Below, piece by piece: positions 51,843-60,436 of a stretch of DNA of 64,000 bases (its first letter is position 1; each line of letters starts with the position of its first letter). The notes under the pieces were generated by a model. The model was not told where the DNA came from. It saw only the letters and a program-made list of their open reading frames with translations, and made no database searches. Where the stretch lies: the NCBI GenBank assembly GCA_022760435.1, contig JALEFY010000028.1, positions 62,001-126,000 of the forward strand. Reading direction: 5' to 3'. Position numbers and translations under genes: made by a program. The stretch is from Neomegalonema sp. (GTDB taxonomy: Bacteria > Pseudomonadota > Alphaproteobacteria > Rhodobacterales > Rhodobacteraceae).

Positions 51843-53035
51843 AGCCGCTGCGATTTGCCTTTGCCGATTTATGGGCGGATCGGGTGCATTTTCTCTGCGC
51901 CGCCGCCCTCATCGCGGCGATGACCGCGCCGCTGCTGTTGTTGCTGGCGGTCAAGAGTGGCGTGGTCGGCACCTTGCTGGGCGAGCTGCGCCAAAGCCCG
52001 GAGATCCGTCTGATCACCGTGCCGGGCGATCATCAATTCTCCCCCGCCGATATCGACGAGATCCGCGCCTGGCCGCAGACCGGATTTGTCGCCCCGCAAA
52101 GCGCCGCGATCATTACCGGGCGCATCGCCTTGAAGGCTGAAGGGCGGCGCGGTGCCTTTGTCACCGGGCGGGTTGCGCCTACCGGTCCGGGGGACCCTCT
52201 CACCGATGCGCGCGCGCCCTTGCCTGCGGATGCGATCATTCTGAGCGCCGGGTTCGCGCAGCGCCTGGGGGTGAGCGTAGGCGACCGGGTGAGCCTTGAT
52301 CTCGAACGGTTCGAGCCGCATCCGGCCGTCATTGCGCCGGCCTTTCGCGTCGCCGCGATCCTGCCCGCTCGGGCGGCAGGCGGCCTGTTCGCGCTGATGG
52401 ACCCGCTCAGCATCGATGCGATGGAGGCGTTTGGGACCGGCTATGCGGTCCCGCGCTGGGGGGTGGCGGCGGGGCGCGATCCTGTTGAGCGCGTGCTCTC
52501 CTACGAAAAGCTGCGGCTCTACGCGGCAGATATCGACGCGGTCGGCGCACTCGAGGCCCGGTTCGAGGCCCGTTTCAACCTCAATGCCGAAAGCCAGCTC
52601 TCCCGGATCGAGGCGGTGCGCCGTCTTGAGCGCAATCTCGATGCCGCCTTTGCCTTCGTTACCGGCGCCGGGGCCTTGGGCTTGTTCGCCGCGCTGATGG
52701 CGCTGTTCTGGGCGGGGGTCGAGCGCAAGAAGCCGGATCTGAGCCTGTTGGCGCTCATGGGCGCGCGCCCCGTGGCCCTCGCTCAAGTGCCGATGGTCCA
52801 GGCGCTGATCGTGGCGCTGGGTGGCTTTGCGCTGGGATTGGCGGGCTATGCACTCGGCGCAGCGCTGGTCAATGACTGGTTTTCCGGCAGCCTTAACGGT
52901 GCGGTCGCGATTCTGCCTGCCAGCCCGGCGCTTTGGATGCTGGCCGGGGTGCTTGCGACCGCGATGCTGGCAGCGGGCGCGGCGGCTTATGCGGCGATGC
53001 GGATCGACCCGGCCCTGATTATCCGGGAGAGTTGA
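51839..53035 (+). CDS. ABC transporter permease, FtsX/MacB type (TagS-like)
   Basis: 398 residues, overlapping the ATPase gene by 4 bp (ATGA). One N-terminal membrane helix (FLCAAALIAAMTAPLLLLLAV) is followed by a ~240-residue periplasmic domain and three C-terminal helices (near 280-300, 320-350 and 360-385), the MacB/FtsX/LolE layout. The last helices contain ALMGARPVALAQVPMVQAL, a typical coupling region. Such permeases do not pump small solutes; they transmit ATPase motion to periplasmic partners. The next gene encodes a secreted FGE-like protein, as tagS is followed by tagR in some type VI loci. Confidence 0.82.
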   Translation: MKPLRFAFADLWADRVHFLCAAALIAAMTAPLLLLLAVKSGVVGTLLGELRQSPEIRLITVPGDHQFSPADIDEIRAWPQTGFVAPQSAAIITGRIALKAEGRRGAFVTGRVAPTGPGDPLTDARAPLPADAIILSAGFAQRLGVSVGDRVSLDLERFEPHPAVIAPAFRVAAILPARAAGGLFALMDPLSIDAMEAFGTGYAVPRWGVAAGRDPVERVLSYEKLRLYAADIDAVGALEARFEARFNLNAESQLSRIEAVRRLERNLDAAFAFVTGAGALGLFAALMALFWAGVERKKPDLSLLALMGARPVALAQVPMVQALIVALGGFALGLAGYALGAALVNDWFSGSLNGAVAILPASPALWMLAGVLATAMLAAGAAAYAAMRIDPALIIRES

Positions 53036-53071
53036 TCGGTGAAACGACACCGGAGCGATGCGGGAGAGTGG

Positions 53072-54796
53072 ATGATGCGAAACTCGAAAGATTCTGCCCG
53101 GTTCTGGCGCCTTCGCCCGATCACAAGGCTCGTGGCGGCGCTGACAGGGCTGTTGGCCTGCGCCATGCCTGGTCTCGCACAGCAAGACGCGAGCAATGCG
53201 ACGGCGAAAGCCGCGCCCTCGATCAGTTGGGCCACACGCTTTTTCGATCCGGCAGCGGGGGCGCATGGTCCGGCGGACCTGATCGTGCCACTGCCCTGCG
53301 GAGGCGCCATCGCCTTTCAGCGGGTCAATGTCCCGGCGCAGCCCGATCGCCCGCTCGATGACATGCAGATCCGTCTTGGCTCACCGCAAGAAGGCCGGGC
53401 GCCCCTCGAATATCTGCATCGCGGCTTCTTGCGCGGTGCCTTTGCCGATAGTGCTGCTGGAGCGACCCATTATTTCATCGGCCGCTACGAAGTCACCGCC
53501 GGCCAGTACCGCGCGGTGATGCGCGGGGCGCAGGACCCGGGTGCTTGCAAGCGCCCCGGTTTCGATGATCTGGAGCCTGCAACCTCGCTGAGCTGGTTCG
53601 ATGCCGTCGCCTTCACTCGGGCGATGACCGAATGGCTGCTCGCGCATGCACCCGAGGCGCTACCCAAGAGCGAGCAGACGAGCGGCTTTGTCCGTTTGCC
53701 CACCGAAATCGAATGGGAATTCGCCGCGAGAGGCGGTGCGCAAGTCGATGCGGCGGCCTTCAACGCGGCGCGGTTCTTTGGCGATGGCGAAAGTCTGAGG
53801 GATTATGGCTGGCATCAGGGTCGGCTGTCCTCGCAAGGCGAGATCCAGCTTGTTGGCTTGCTCAAGCCCAATCCGCTTGGTTTGTTCGATCTCTATGGCA
53901 ATGCCGAAGAGATGACCATCGAGCTGTTTTCGCTCAATAAATTCGGGCGCTCTCATGGGCAGCGCGGAGGCTTTGCCGCAAGGGGTGGGCATTTCAACGC
54001 GCTGGAGCAGACCATCGGCTCAGCTGCGCGCAGCGAATACGGCTTTTACGATGCGTCGGGTTCCGGGGCTCTGGCGTTGCGGACCTTGGGCATGCGCGTC
54101 GTGCTGAGCGCGCCGGTGCAAAGCTCTGACGCCCTGATCACCCGGATCGAGGCGGATTGGCGCGAGGGCGTTGCACCCAGCGCGGCGGAGGATCCTCTGG
54201 GGCTTTTGAATCGCATGATCGAGAATGAGACCGAGGCACCGCGCAAGGCTCGCCTGCAAGCGCTTCAGGCGCTGGTGGTCGCGGATCGACAGGCGCGCGA
54301 GGATGCGTTGGCGCTCGCGCTGCGCCGTACGATCTTTTCCGGCGCATCGATCCTGCGCGAATTGGCGCGCGCGCAGATCGACGAAGCGCGGGCGCTTGAG
54401 GCGTTTTCGCTTCGGCAAGGTAATCTGGAGCGTCTGCGCGCTTCCTTGTCCCAAGAGACGCCCGGCAGCGAGATGGCCGACTTTTTTGAGGCGCAGATCG
54501 CCAAGTCCGAGGAACGGTTGCCCGAGCTCGAAAAACGCCTCGCGCTGATCGCTCGGGCCATTGCCTTTGATCGGGCCAATTTTCTCGCCACACTGACCTC
54601 GGTGCAGGATAGCTCGTCCAAAACCAGTCTGGCGGCAGAGAGCGCGCGCCTGATCGATGAATTGGCGCAGAGCGGGCAACAATATCTGGTCCCGCAGATC
54701 CGGCAATTGGTCGAGATTGTAGAGCGCTATCGGCTCGATCCGCAAATGGAGCGCGGGCAAATTCTCGATCTCATCGACGCAACCCGCCCCGAATAG
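53072..54796 (+). CDS. Secreted FGE/SUMF1-like protein with C-terminal coiled coil (TagR-like)
   Basis: 574 residues from ATG 53072 (GGGAGAG RBS); a GTG at 53039 is further upstream. A signal peptide (cleavage near GLAQQ) leads to a formylglycine-generating-enzyme-type fold: YEVTAGQYRAVM, VRLPTEIEWEFAARGG, NPLGLFDLYGNAEEMT and LRTLGMRVV. The catalytic cysteine pair of true FGE is absent before the last motif, so this is likely a binding protein, as I recall for TagR. The C-terminal ~220 residues are helical with coiled-coil stretches. It probably binds the permease or the SH3/vWA protein in the periplasm. Confidence 0.8.
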   Translation: MMRNSKDSARFWRLRPITRLVAALTGLLACAMPGLAQQDASNATAKAAPSISWATRFFDPAAGAHGPADLIVPLPCGGAIAFQRVNVPAQPDRPLDDMQIRLGSPQEGRAPLEYLHRGFLRGAFADSAAGATHYFIGRYEVTAGQYRAVMRGAQDPGACKRPGFDDLEPATSLSWFDAVAFTRAMTEWLLAHAPEALPKSEQTSGFVRLPTEIEWEFAARGGAQVDAAAFNAARFFGDGESLRDYGWHQGRLSSQGEIQLVGLLKPNPLGLFDLYGNAEEMTIELFSLNKFGRSHGQRGGFAARGGHFNALEQTIGSAARSEYGFYDASGSGALALRTLGMRVVLSAPVQSSDALITRIEADWREGVAPSAAEDPLGLLNRMIENETEAPRKARLQALQALVVADRQAREDALALALRRTIFSGASILRELARAQIDEARALEAFSLRQGNLERLRASLSQETPGSEMADFFEAQIAKSEERLPELEKRLALIARAIAFDRANFLATLTSVQDSSSKTSLAAESARLIDELAQSGQQYLVPQIRQLVEIVERYRLDPQMERGQILDLIDATRPE

Positions 54797-54860
54797 ATGG
54801 TGGAGAGGTGGGGGCAATCATGATATCCACCGCGAAGGTGGTTGGGAGGAAAGGGCCCTG

Positions 54861-55622
54861 ATGATGAAAGCTTCTATCCTGCGCCGGAGCCTTGCGGCGG
54901 TTTTGCTGGTGACTTTGGCTCTCTCCGGCTGTGCAAGCGTGCGCGAAGACGCCGATCTGCTGGCGGGGCGCGATACCTCGACCATGACCCCGGCTCAGCA
55001 AAAGCTTTACGAGTTTTCCCGCGAATCGGCAAAGATCCGCGCCTCTGCGGCAGCGGCGGGCGCTGTGCTCGGGGCCGGGATCGGGCTCGCGGCCTGTCAC
55101 GACAAGAAGGACGCAACCAAGGTTCTGTGTACCCTTGGCGGTCTCGTGGTCGGGGCAACCGCGGGCTATCAGGGCGGCAAATACATCGCCCAGCGCCGCG
55201 AAGAGGCCAAGGCGGGCCGCGATGATCTGGAGGCCAGCATCCGCGCCGCCAATGCCTCGATCGACAATTACTCCGAACGCGCCGCACTGGCCCGGCAGAT
55301 CGCCGATGAACATAGCCAGCAGATCAAGACCATGAACGCGCAATATCGCAACAACACCGCGCTCAAGACGCGTTATGTGCAGCAATTGCGCGACCTGAAG
55401 GCCGATCGCGCTGCGATTGCCGCTTTCTCGAAGGATCTGGAGGGGGATCTGAAATTCCTCGAAGACGAGATCGCCTCCTATGAAGGGCGCGGGGAGAATG
55501 TCGCGACGCTCAGATCGAAAAAGCGCGCGCTCGAGCGGCAGAATGATGCGTTGCAAGCGCAGCTCGATGCGCTGGATCGCGCCTTCGCCTCTGCGCCGAG
55601 CGATGTCCAGGCTTCGGTGTGA
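54861..55622 (+). CDS. Coiled-coil lipoprotein with glycine-rich segment (TagQ position)
   Basis: 253 residues behind a GGGAGGAAAGGG RBS. A lipoprotein signal ends in LSGC (C23 or so). Residues ~58-110 are Gly/Ala-rich with a disulfide-capable pair (AACHDKKDATKVLC) and resemble a glycine-zipper segment (VVGATAGYQGGKYIA). The rest is a long helical coiled coil (~120-245). It lies where TagQ, an outer-membrane lipoprotein, would be expected next to TagR-like and TagST-like genes, but I see no specific TagQ motif. It probably anchors the periplasmic assembly to a membrane. Its stop codon falls in a 15-bp tandem repeat. Confidence 0.75.
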   Translation: MMKASILRRSLAAVLLVTLALSGCASVREDADLLAGRDTSTMTPAQQKLYEFSRESAKIRASAAAAGAVLGAGIGLAACHDKKDATKVLCTLGGLVVGATAGYQGGKYIAQRREEAKAGRDDLEASIRAANASIDNYSERAALARQIADEHSQQIKTMNAQYRNNTALKTRYVQQLRDLKADRAAIAAFSKDLEGDLKFLEDEIASYEGRGENVATLRSKKRALERQNDALQAQLDALDRAFASAPSDVQASV

Positions 55623-55661
55623 AGGGGTGCGGTGTGAGGCACTGCGATGTGACGGGTGCCA
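55617..55661. repeat. Three 15-bp tandem repeats over the lipoprotein stop codon
   Basis: GTGTGAAGGGGTGCG (55617), GTGTGAGGCACTGCG (55632) and ATGTGACGGGTGCCA (55647). Each unit carries a TGTGA; the first contains the stop codon of the upstream lipoprotein gene. It lies just before the RBS of the next gene. Confidence 0.7.
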
Positions 55662-55677
55662 AAGGAAAGGGCTGAAC

Positions 55678-56223
55678 ATGTCAGGCAATCTTTCGCCAGC
55701 GACGCTGAAACGATGCGGCTTGCTGCTTGTTGCAGGCTTGTTGGCAGGCTGTGCGACCTCTGGCGATCCTTGCGCGCAGCGTCCCGAGCAAGATGGCATC
55801 ATCGGTGCCACCGGCGCGGTGCTCACCGGGCGCTATACCGAGTGCAACAGGCAGCTTGAGGGCGAATTGGCCGCAGCGCAGGCGCGGGCGATCGAATTGC
55901 GCGCCGAGGCACGGCGCCTCGAGGCCGCTGCCGATCAGCTCTCCGGTCAAGCACAAAGCGCGCGGCGTCGCCTGGCGGAAAGTGCCCGTGGCCTCAACGA
56001 GGCTAATCAGAGACTGCAAAGCGTCAATGCGGCGCGCGACGCGGACAAGGCCCGCCTGCAATCCCTGCGCGATCGCGAAAAGGCGCTCTCCGAGCAATTG
56101 CTAACACTCTCGCGCGGGGGGGCTTCTGGTCTCGAGGGCGAGGTGCGTGCGCTCGAAGAGCAGCAGCAGGTGCTGATGCGCGAGATCGAGCAGCTCGAGG
56201 ATTCGGTGCGCAACAGCCTGTAA
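55678..56223 (+). CDS. Second coiled-coil lipoprotein, last gene of the Srf-like system
   Basis: 181 residues from the ATG at 55678 behind AAAGGAAAGG. The lipobox is LLAGC, with the lipid-modified cysteine near residue 25. A short segment with two more cysteines (DPCAQRPEQD, YTECNRQLE) precedes a continuous heptad-like coiled coil to the end. No known domain is seen. It resembles the preceding lipoprotein in general plan and may form a heteromeric rod with it. The following 59 bp contain a CTGCCTG/CAGGCAG inverted repeat, and the next gene is an unrelated Fur-type regulator, so the operon appears to end here. Confidence 0.72.
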   Translation: MSGNLSPATLKRCGLLLVAGLLAGCATSGDPCAQRPEQDGIIGATGAVLTGRYTECNRQLEGELAAAQARAIELRAEARRLEAAADQLSGQAQSARRRLAESARGLNEANQRLQSVNAARDADKARLQSLRDREKALSEQLLTLSRGGASGLEGEVRALEEQQQVLMREIEQLEDSVRNSL

Positions 56224-56282
56224 AGGAAGCTGCCTGCGCGTCAGGGCTCGCTTTGGCTGCCAGGCAGGCTATAGTTGCGCGC

Positions 56283-56786
56283 ATGACGCTGAACTCAACT
56301 TCCGATCCCGCACCGCGCGCCTTTCGCTCGCATGACCATGCGCAATGTCAGCAGGCAGCGCTCGAGCGCGCGGCACAGATCTGCGCCGAGCGCGGGGCGC
56401 GGCTGACGCCGGTTCGCCAACGGGTCCTCGAGATCCTGTGGGAAAACCACCAGCCGCTTGGTGCCTATGCGGTGCTCGATCGGTTACGGGCCGAAAATCT
56501 CGGTTCGCAACCTCCCGTGGTCTATCGCGCGCTTGATTTTCTGATCGAGCATGGGCTCGCGCACAAGGTGGTGTCGCTCAACGCCTATGTCGGCTGCGCC
56601 CATCCCGCGCAGCCTCACATCCCGCATTTTCTGATCTGCACCGAGTGTCAGCAAGTCGCCGAGATCTCCAGCGCCGCAATCAGCGATGGCATCAATCAGG
56701 CGGCGGCGCAGCGAGGGTTTCGCGCCGCTGCAACCCCGGTTGAGATCCCGGGGCAATGCGCGTCCTGTCTGGCGCAAAAAGACTAG
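56283..56786 (+). CDS. Fur-family regulator, Zur-like
   Basis: 167 residues from the ATG at 56283, chosen for length although no good RBS is present; an in-frame start 30 bases upstream is possible. The winged-helix region is RLTPVRQRVLEILWENHQPLGAYAVLDRL, and QPPVVYRALDFLIEHGLAH follows, as in Zur. The structural zinc site is formed by CTEC and CASC near the C-terminus, and the regulatory site probably includes HDHAQC at the N-terminus and HPAQPHIPHF. It should repress zinc-uptake genes when zinc is sufficient. Its stop overlaps the stop of the convergent amidotransferase gene by 4 bp. Confidence 0.82.
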   Translation: MTLNSTSDPAPRAFRSHDHAQCQQAALERAAQICAERGARLTPVRQRVLEILWENHQPLGAYAVLDRLRAENLGSQPPVVYRALDFLIEHGLAHKVVSLNAYVGCAHPAQPHIPHFLICTECQQVAEISSAAISDGINQAAAQRGFRAAATPVEIPGQCASCLAQKD

Positions 56787-57547
56787 TTTCGGGCCTTGCG
56801 ATAGGCGGACGCGGCCTCGCCGAACGCTGCGAACAAGGCGCGATTGACAGGGTTTTCGGGGGCCTTGTACTCGGCATGCCATTGGACGCCCAGGGCGAAG
56901 CCGGGCGCATCCTTGATCGCGAGCGCCTCGGCGGTGCCGTCCTCTGCCCGCCCTTCAATGAGCACGCGGGCACCGGGGCGCTCCACGCCTTGCCCATGGA
57001 GCGAGTTCACCACCACCTCTCGCGCGCCGAAGATGCGCTCAAACACGCCGCCTTCGCTCAGTTGGACCGTGTGGCGGGGCCGGAACACGATGTCGAGATT
57101 GTTCTCGTCCGGCGGCATGCGGTGGTTCATCCGCCCCGGCAGGTCGCGTATCTCGGGATGCAGGCCAGAGCCATAGGTGACCGCCATCTCCTGAAAGCCG
57201 CGGCAGATGCCGAGGATCGGTACAGCAAGATCGACGCATCGGCGCACCAGCTCGAAAGCGACCGCATCGCGCGCCTCATCCATGGTGCCATGAGCATCGG
57301 TCAGCGCCTCGCCCCAGTGGCGCGGATGCACATTCGGACGCCCGCCGGTGAGGATGATGCCATCGACCATCCCGAACAGGGCGTCAAAATCATAGGACTC
57401 GGGCAGGGCGGGCAGGATCACCGGCATGGCATTGCACACCTCCCGTACGGATCGCAGGTAATGCACCCCGCAGCCTTGCAGCGGGTAACGCCCATCGATC
57501 AGATGGGCATTGCCGACGATGCCGATGATGGGCGTGATGGCGGTCAT
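56783..57547 (-). CDS. Class I glutamine amidotransferase, PuuD-like
   Basis: 254 residues from the ATG at 57547. The family motif GGRPNVHPRHWGE and the nucleophile elbow PILGICRGFQEMAV (catalytic cysteine) are clear, with the histidine in GVQWHAEYK completing the triad. This fits gamma-glutamyl-gamma-aminobutyrate hydrolase (PuuD) and related peptidase C26 enzymes, which release glutamate from gamma-glutamyl substrates. No puu genes are adjacent, though the XRE-cupin regulator 20 kb away is of a type often linked to them. It is convergent with the zur-like gene. Confidence 0.87.
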   Translation of the reverse strand: MTAITPIIGIVGNAHLIDGRYPLQGCGVHYLRSVREVCNAMPVILPALPESYDFDALFGMVDGIILTGGRPNVHPRHWGEALTDAHGTMDEARDAVAFELVRRCVDLAVPILGICRGFQEMAVTYGSGLHPEIRDLPGRMNHRMPPDENNLDIVFRPRHTVQLSEGGVFERIFGAREVVVNSLHGQGVERPGARVLIEGRAEDGTAEALAIKDAPGFALGVQWHAEYKAPENPVNRALFAAFGEAASAYRKARN

Positions 57548-57786
57548 GTTGGCTCTCTCCGGCTGCTGATCAAACGCGCTGAACCTAAGCCCAGATCGAC
57601 GCAAGGGGAAGCTGCTTGTCAAAACCGGCCGGATTGCGATGCGCGCGGGCCTGCGCGGGGCAAACCTGCTTTGGCTTTACGGCCTCATCGGCGCACAGAA
57701 CTGGCCTCGATTTTGCTGCGGGCTTGACGATGCCCGCATCACGGGCGAGGAGGACATGGGGTCCTCGGGTCAAAACGGCACAGACA

Positions 57787-60033
57787 ATGGCATCTGTTCA
57801 GGCGAAATCCTCAAGCCTTGCGCCGCAGCGCTCGCGCCGCGCGCTGATCGCTATCGGCGCGTTGATACTGGCCGGTTTGAGCGGATGTACCAGCGGTCCG
57901 CTCTCGACCGAAAGCCGTTTGGCCGCCTTGCTGGAGCGCGATCCCGCGCCGATCGATCAAACCCGTTTGCGCGATGCGCCGCCGAGCCCAACCACGATTG
58001 GCGAGGCCGGGCCCAGCGCGCCCGCGCCCGAAGCGGTCCGCGTCTATGGTGAGGACACGCTGGGCGGACTTGCACCGAGCACCAGGCCCCGGGTCGAGGT
58101 CAGCGCAGTGGGCGGCGATCTCGTCGTGAATTTCGAGAATGCGGATCTGCGCGAGGTCGTGCGGCTCATCCTTGGGGAAACCCTGCGCGCCAATTACCTG
58201 TTTGACCCACGCGTCTCCGGCACTGTGAGCCTGGAGACCACCCGCCCGCTCGATGCCGATGCCTTGTTGAGCGTGCTGGAGACGGTTCTGGCGCTGAACG
58301 GCGCGGCGCTGATCGCGACCACCGATGAGAACGGCGTGCTCTATCGCATCGTGCCCATCTCCGAAGCCCTGCTTTCGGAGATTGCGCCGGTCGTAGCGCC
58401 TGCGCCGGTGGATACGGGCGCGAGCTATCAGGTGCGGGTCGCGCCCCTGCAATATCTCGCGGCCTCGGAGATGGCGGAGATCCTGCGCCCCTTCCTTCCC
58501 GATGGCGGCATCCTGCGTGTCGATGCCAATCGCAATTTGCTGATGCTGGCCGGCTCCGGGCCCGATATCCGCCGTGCGGTCGAGATCATCTCGGTCTTTG
58601 ACGTCGATGTGCTCAAGGGCCGCTCGATCGGACTGTTCCCGGTGGAGAATGTGCGCGCCGGTGAGCTGGTGAATGAATTGCAGATCATCTTCGATGGCGG
58701 CACGGTGCGCGGACAGGCGTCGCAGCGGGGCGAGGCGCTGGGCGGGCTGGTGACCCTGCGCGCGATCGAGCGGATCAATGCGGTGATGGTGGTCACCAGC
58801 CGGTCAGCCTATCTACGCGAGGCGGAGAAGTGGATCGGGCGCCTCGATCAAGGCGGGGCGGGGGGGCGCAATCTCTATGTCTATCCCGTCCAGCACGGCA
58901 AGGCCGCGGATCTGGCGGCGGTACTGAGCGGGCTCTATGGCAATGCGAGCGCTGCGCCGAGCCCCTCGCCGCGCAGTGTCTCCGAGCAAACCGCGTCGTC
59001 GGCGCCATCCTCCGCAGATCCATTGGCCCCGCTTGGCTTGCCCGCTGCCAGCGAGACAGGGATTTCGGCCGAGCCCGTACTGGCCCAGTCCGCTGATGCG
59101 GCGCAGGGCGGTGCGCGCTTTATTGCCGATGAGGTCAATAACGCGGTGCTCATCCAGGCCAATCGCGGCGATTACCGCCAGATCAGCGCAGCGCTACGCA
59201 AGCTCGATCGTCAGCCGGTCCAGGTCCTGATTGAGGCCAGCGTGGCCGAAGTGACCCTCACCGATAGTCTGCGCTTCGGGGTTCAGTTCTATCTTGAGAA
59301 CGAGATCTTCAACGTCAATGCCGCCTCGCAACTGACCAGAGGCGATACTGCCGGGGTGATCTCGGCGAGCCTGCCGGGCTATCAGCTTTCGATCGGCAGC
59401 CCGATCAAGGTGATCCTTGATGCGCTGGACGGGGTGACGGATGTGAATGTCATCTCCTCGCCGCATCTTCTGGTGCTCGACAATCAGACCGCCGAGCTCA
59501 ATGTCGGGGCCGAGGTGCCGATCGCCCGCCAGCAGCGGCAAGGGATCAACGCCGATGACACCTTGATCAACACCATCGAGTTTCGGGAAACCGGCGTGAC
59601 CTTGCGCGTGACGCCTCGGGTCAACAATGCCGGTACGGTGACGATGGAGGTCGAGCAGGAGGTCAGCGCGGTGCAGGCCAGCGATGTCGAGACCCTGACC
59701 CCGACGATCACGACCCGCCGCTTCTCCAGCCGCGTCCTGGCCAAGGACGGCGCCACGGTTGTGCTCGGCGGCCTGTTTCAGGACAGCACGTCGCGCACGC
59801 GCTCAGGGCTGCCGGTCTTGCAGGATATTCCGGTGTTCGGAGCCTTGTTCGGCTCCAAGGGGCTGGAGAACAGCCGCACCGAATTGTTGGTGATGATCAC
59901 TCCGCGGATCTTGCGCAATTCCGAAGATGCGGAGCAGGCGGCACGCGAGCTGCAAATCAAGTTGCAGGAGACCATCCAGCGGGTCCAGGGCGATACCGCG
60001 CTGCGCCGCGTGCGCTCACTGGCGGCGCAGTAG
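57787..60033 (+). CDS. gspD: GspD-type secretin, apparently isolated
   Basis: 748 residues from the ATG at 57787, selected because the lipobox ILAGLSGC (C34) follows at the right distance. The order is an N0 domain (VVNFENADLREVVRLILGE), N1-N3 repeats (VRVAPLQYLAASEMAEILRPF; NVRAGELVNELQIIFDGG; ERINAVMVVTSRSAYL), a Ser/Ala/Pro-rich insert near 400-430, and the C-terminal secretin domain (VEQEVSAVQASD; ATVVLGGLFQDSTSRTRSG; LLVMITPRIL). It is the outer-membrane pore of a type II-like secretion system. No gspC or gspE-M gene is adjacent: the next gene is on the opposite strand. The rest of the system must be elsewhere. Confidence 0.9.
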   Translation: MASVQAKSSSLAPQRSRRALIAIGALILAGLSGCTSGPLSTESRLAALLERDPAPIDQTRLRDAPPSPTTIGEAGPSAPAPEAVRVYGEDTLGGLAPSTRPRVEVSAVGGDLVVNFENADLREVVRLILGETLRANYLFDPRVSGTVSLETTRPLDADALLSVLETVLALNGAALIATTDENGVLYRIVPISEALLSEIAPVVAPAPVDTGASYQVRVAPLQYLAASEMAEILRPFLPDGGILRVDANRNLLMLAGSGPDIRRAVEIISVFDVDVLKGRSIGLFPVENVRAGELVNELQIIFDGGTVRGQASQRGEALGGLVTLRAIERINAVMVVTSRSAYLREAEKWIGRLDQGGAGGRNLYVYPVQHGKAADLAAVLSGLYGNASAAPSPSPRSVSEQTASSAPSSADPLAPLGLPAASETGISAEPVLAQSADAAQGGARFIADEVNNAVLIQANRGDYRQISAALRKLDRQPVQVLIEASVAEVTLTDSLRFGVQFYLENEIFNVNAASQLTRGDTAGVISASLPGYQLSIGSPIKVILDALDGVTDVNVISSPHLLVLDNQTAELNVGAEVPIARQQRQGINADDTLINTIEFRETGVTLRVTPRVNNAGTVTMEVEQEVSAVQASDVETLTPTITTRRFSSRVLAKDGATVVLGGLFQDSTSRTRSGLPVLQDIPVFGALFGSKGLENSRTELLVMITPRILRNSEDAEQAARELQIKLQETIQRVQGDTALRRVRSLAAQ

Positions 60034-60036
60034 CGC

Positions 60037-60237
60037 TCAACTCGCCGGATCGGGCTCGGTGTTGTCCGGGCGGATCAGATCCGTGTTCGGGTCGAGCTCG
60101 ATCACCCGGTTGATGATCCGTTGCGCCCAATCGACGAATTCCGCCCGCGCCGGGTCATGGATCTGGTTCGCCGCGGCGATGATATCGGCCGCCGCGTAGA
60201 GAATGGTCGTGGTCGCGATCTGCTCTAGTTTATTCAC
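60037..60237 (-). CDS. Small hypothetical protein
   Basis: 66 residues, starting with GTG at 60237, 6 bp after a good GAGGGA RBS. The sequence is helical with a hydrophobic N-terminal stretch (IATTTILYAAADIIAAANQI) and an acidic C-terminal tail; no membrane helix is certain. I do not recognise it. It ends 3 bp from the end of gspD in convergent orientation. The RBS and lack of internal rare features support it as a real gene. Confidence 0.55.
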   Translation of the reverse strand: MNKLEQIATTTILYAAADIIAAANQIHDPARAEFVDWAQRIINRVIELDPNTDLIRPDNTEPDPAS

Positions 60238-60436
60238 GCTTGTCCCTCGAAAATCTGGAAGATCGAGCGCGTAATCTGCGCTAGGATTGACATGGCGTGT
60301 AGGTAAATTCCCGTGTTAACGGGTTAATCTGCGCCAATCCGGGGCGCTCGACGCCGGTATCTGTGCAAAACGGGACGGAAAGCGGAGCGCGCTGATCCAT
60401 TTCTCTGGAAAGCTTAGGGAGGTCGGGGGGCAGCAG
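60238..60436. promoter_or_regulatory. Divergent promoter region with inverted and direct repeats
   Basis: The 199-bp gap upstream of the TPR protein gene has a hairpin CCCGT-GTTA-ACGGG (60310-60323) and a direct repeat TAATCTGCGC at 60272-60281 and 60325-60334. A TTGACA at 60287-60292 could be a -35 element. The set suggests a regulated promoter, possibly autoregulated by the adjacent protein. Confidence 0.4.

Noticed and set aside
36740-56223. Type VI secretion cluster
   Set aside because: Only accessory Tag-like and PpkA-like parts are recognisable; no sheath, tube, baseplate, membrane-complex or ClpV gene is seen.
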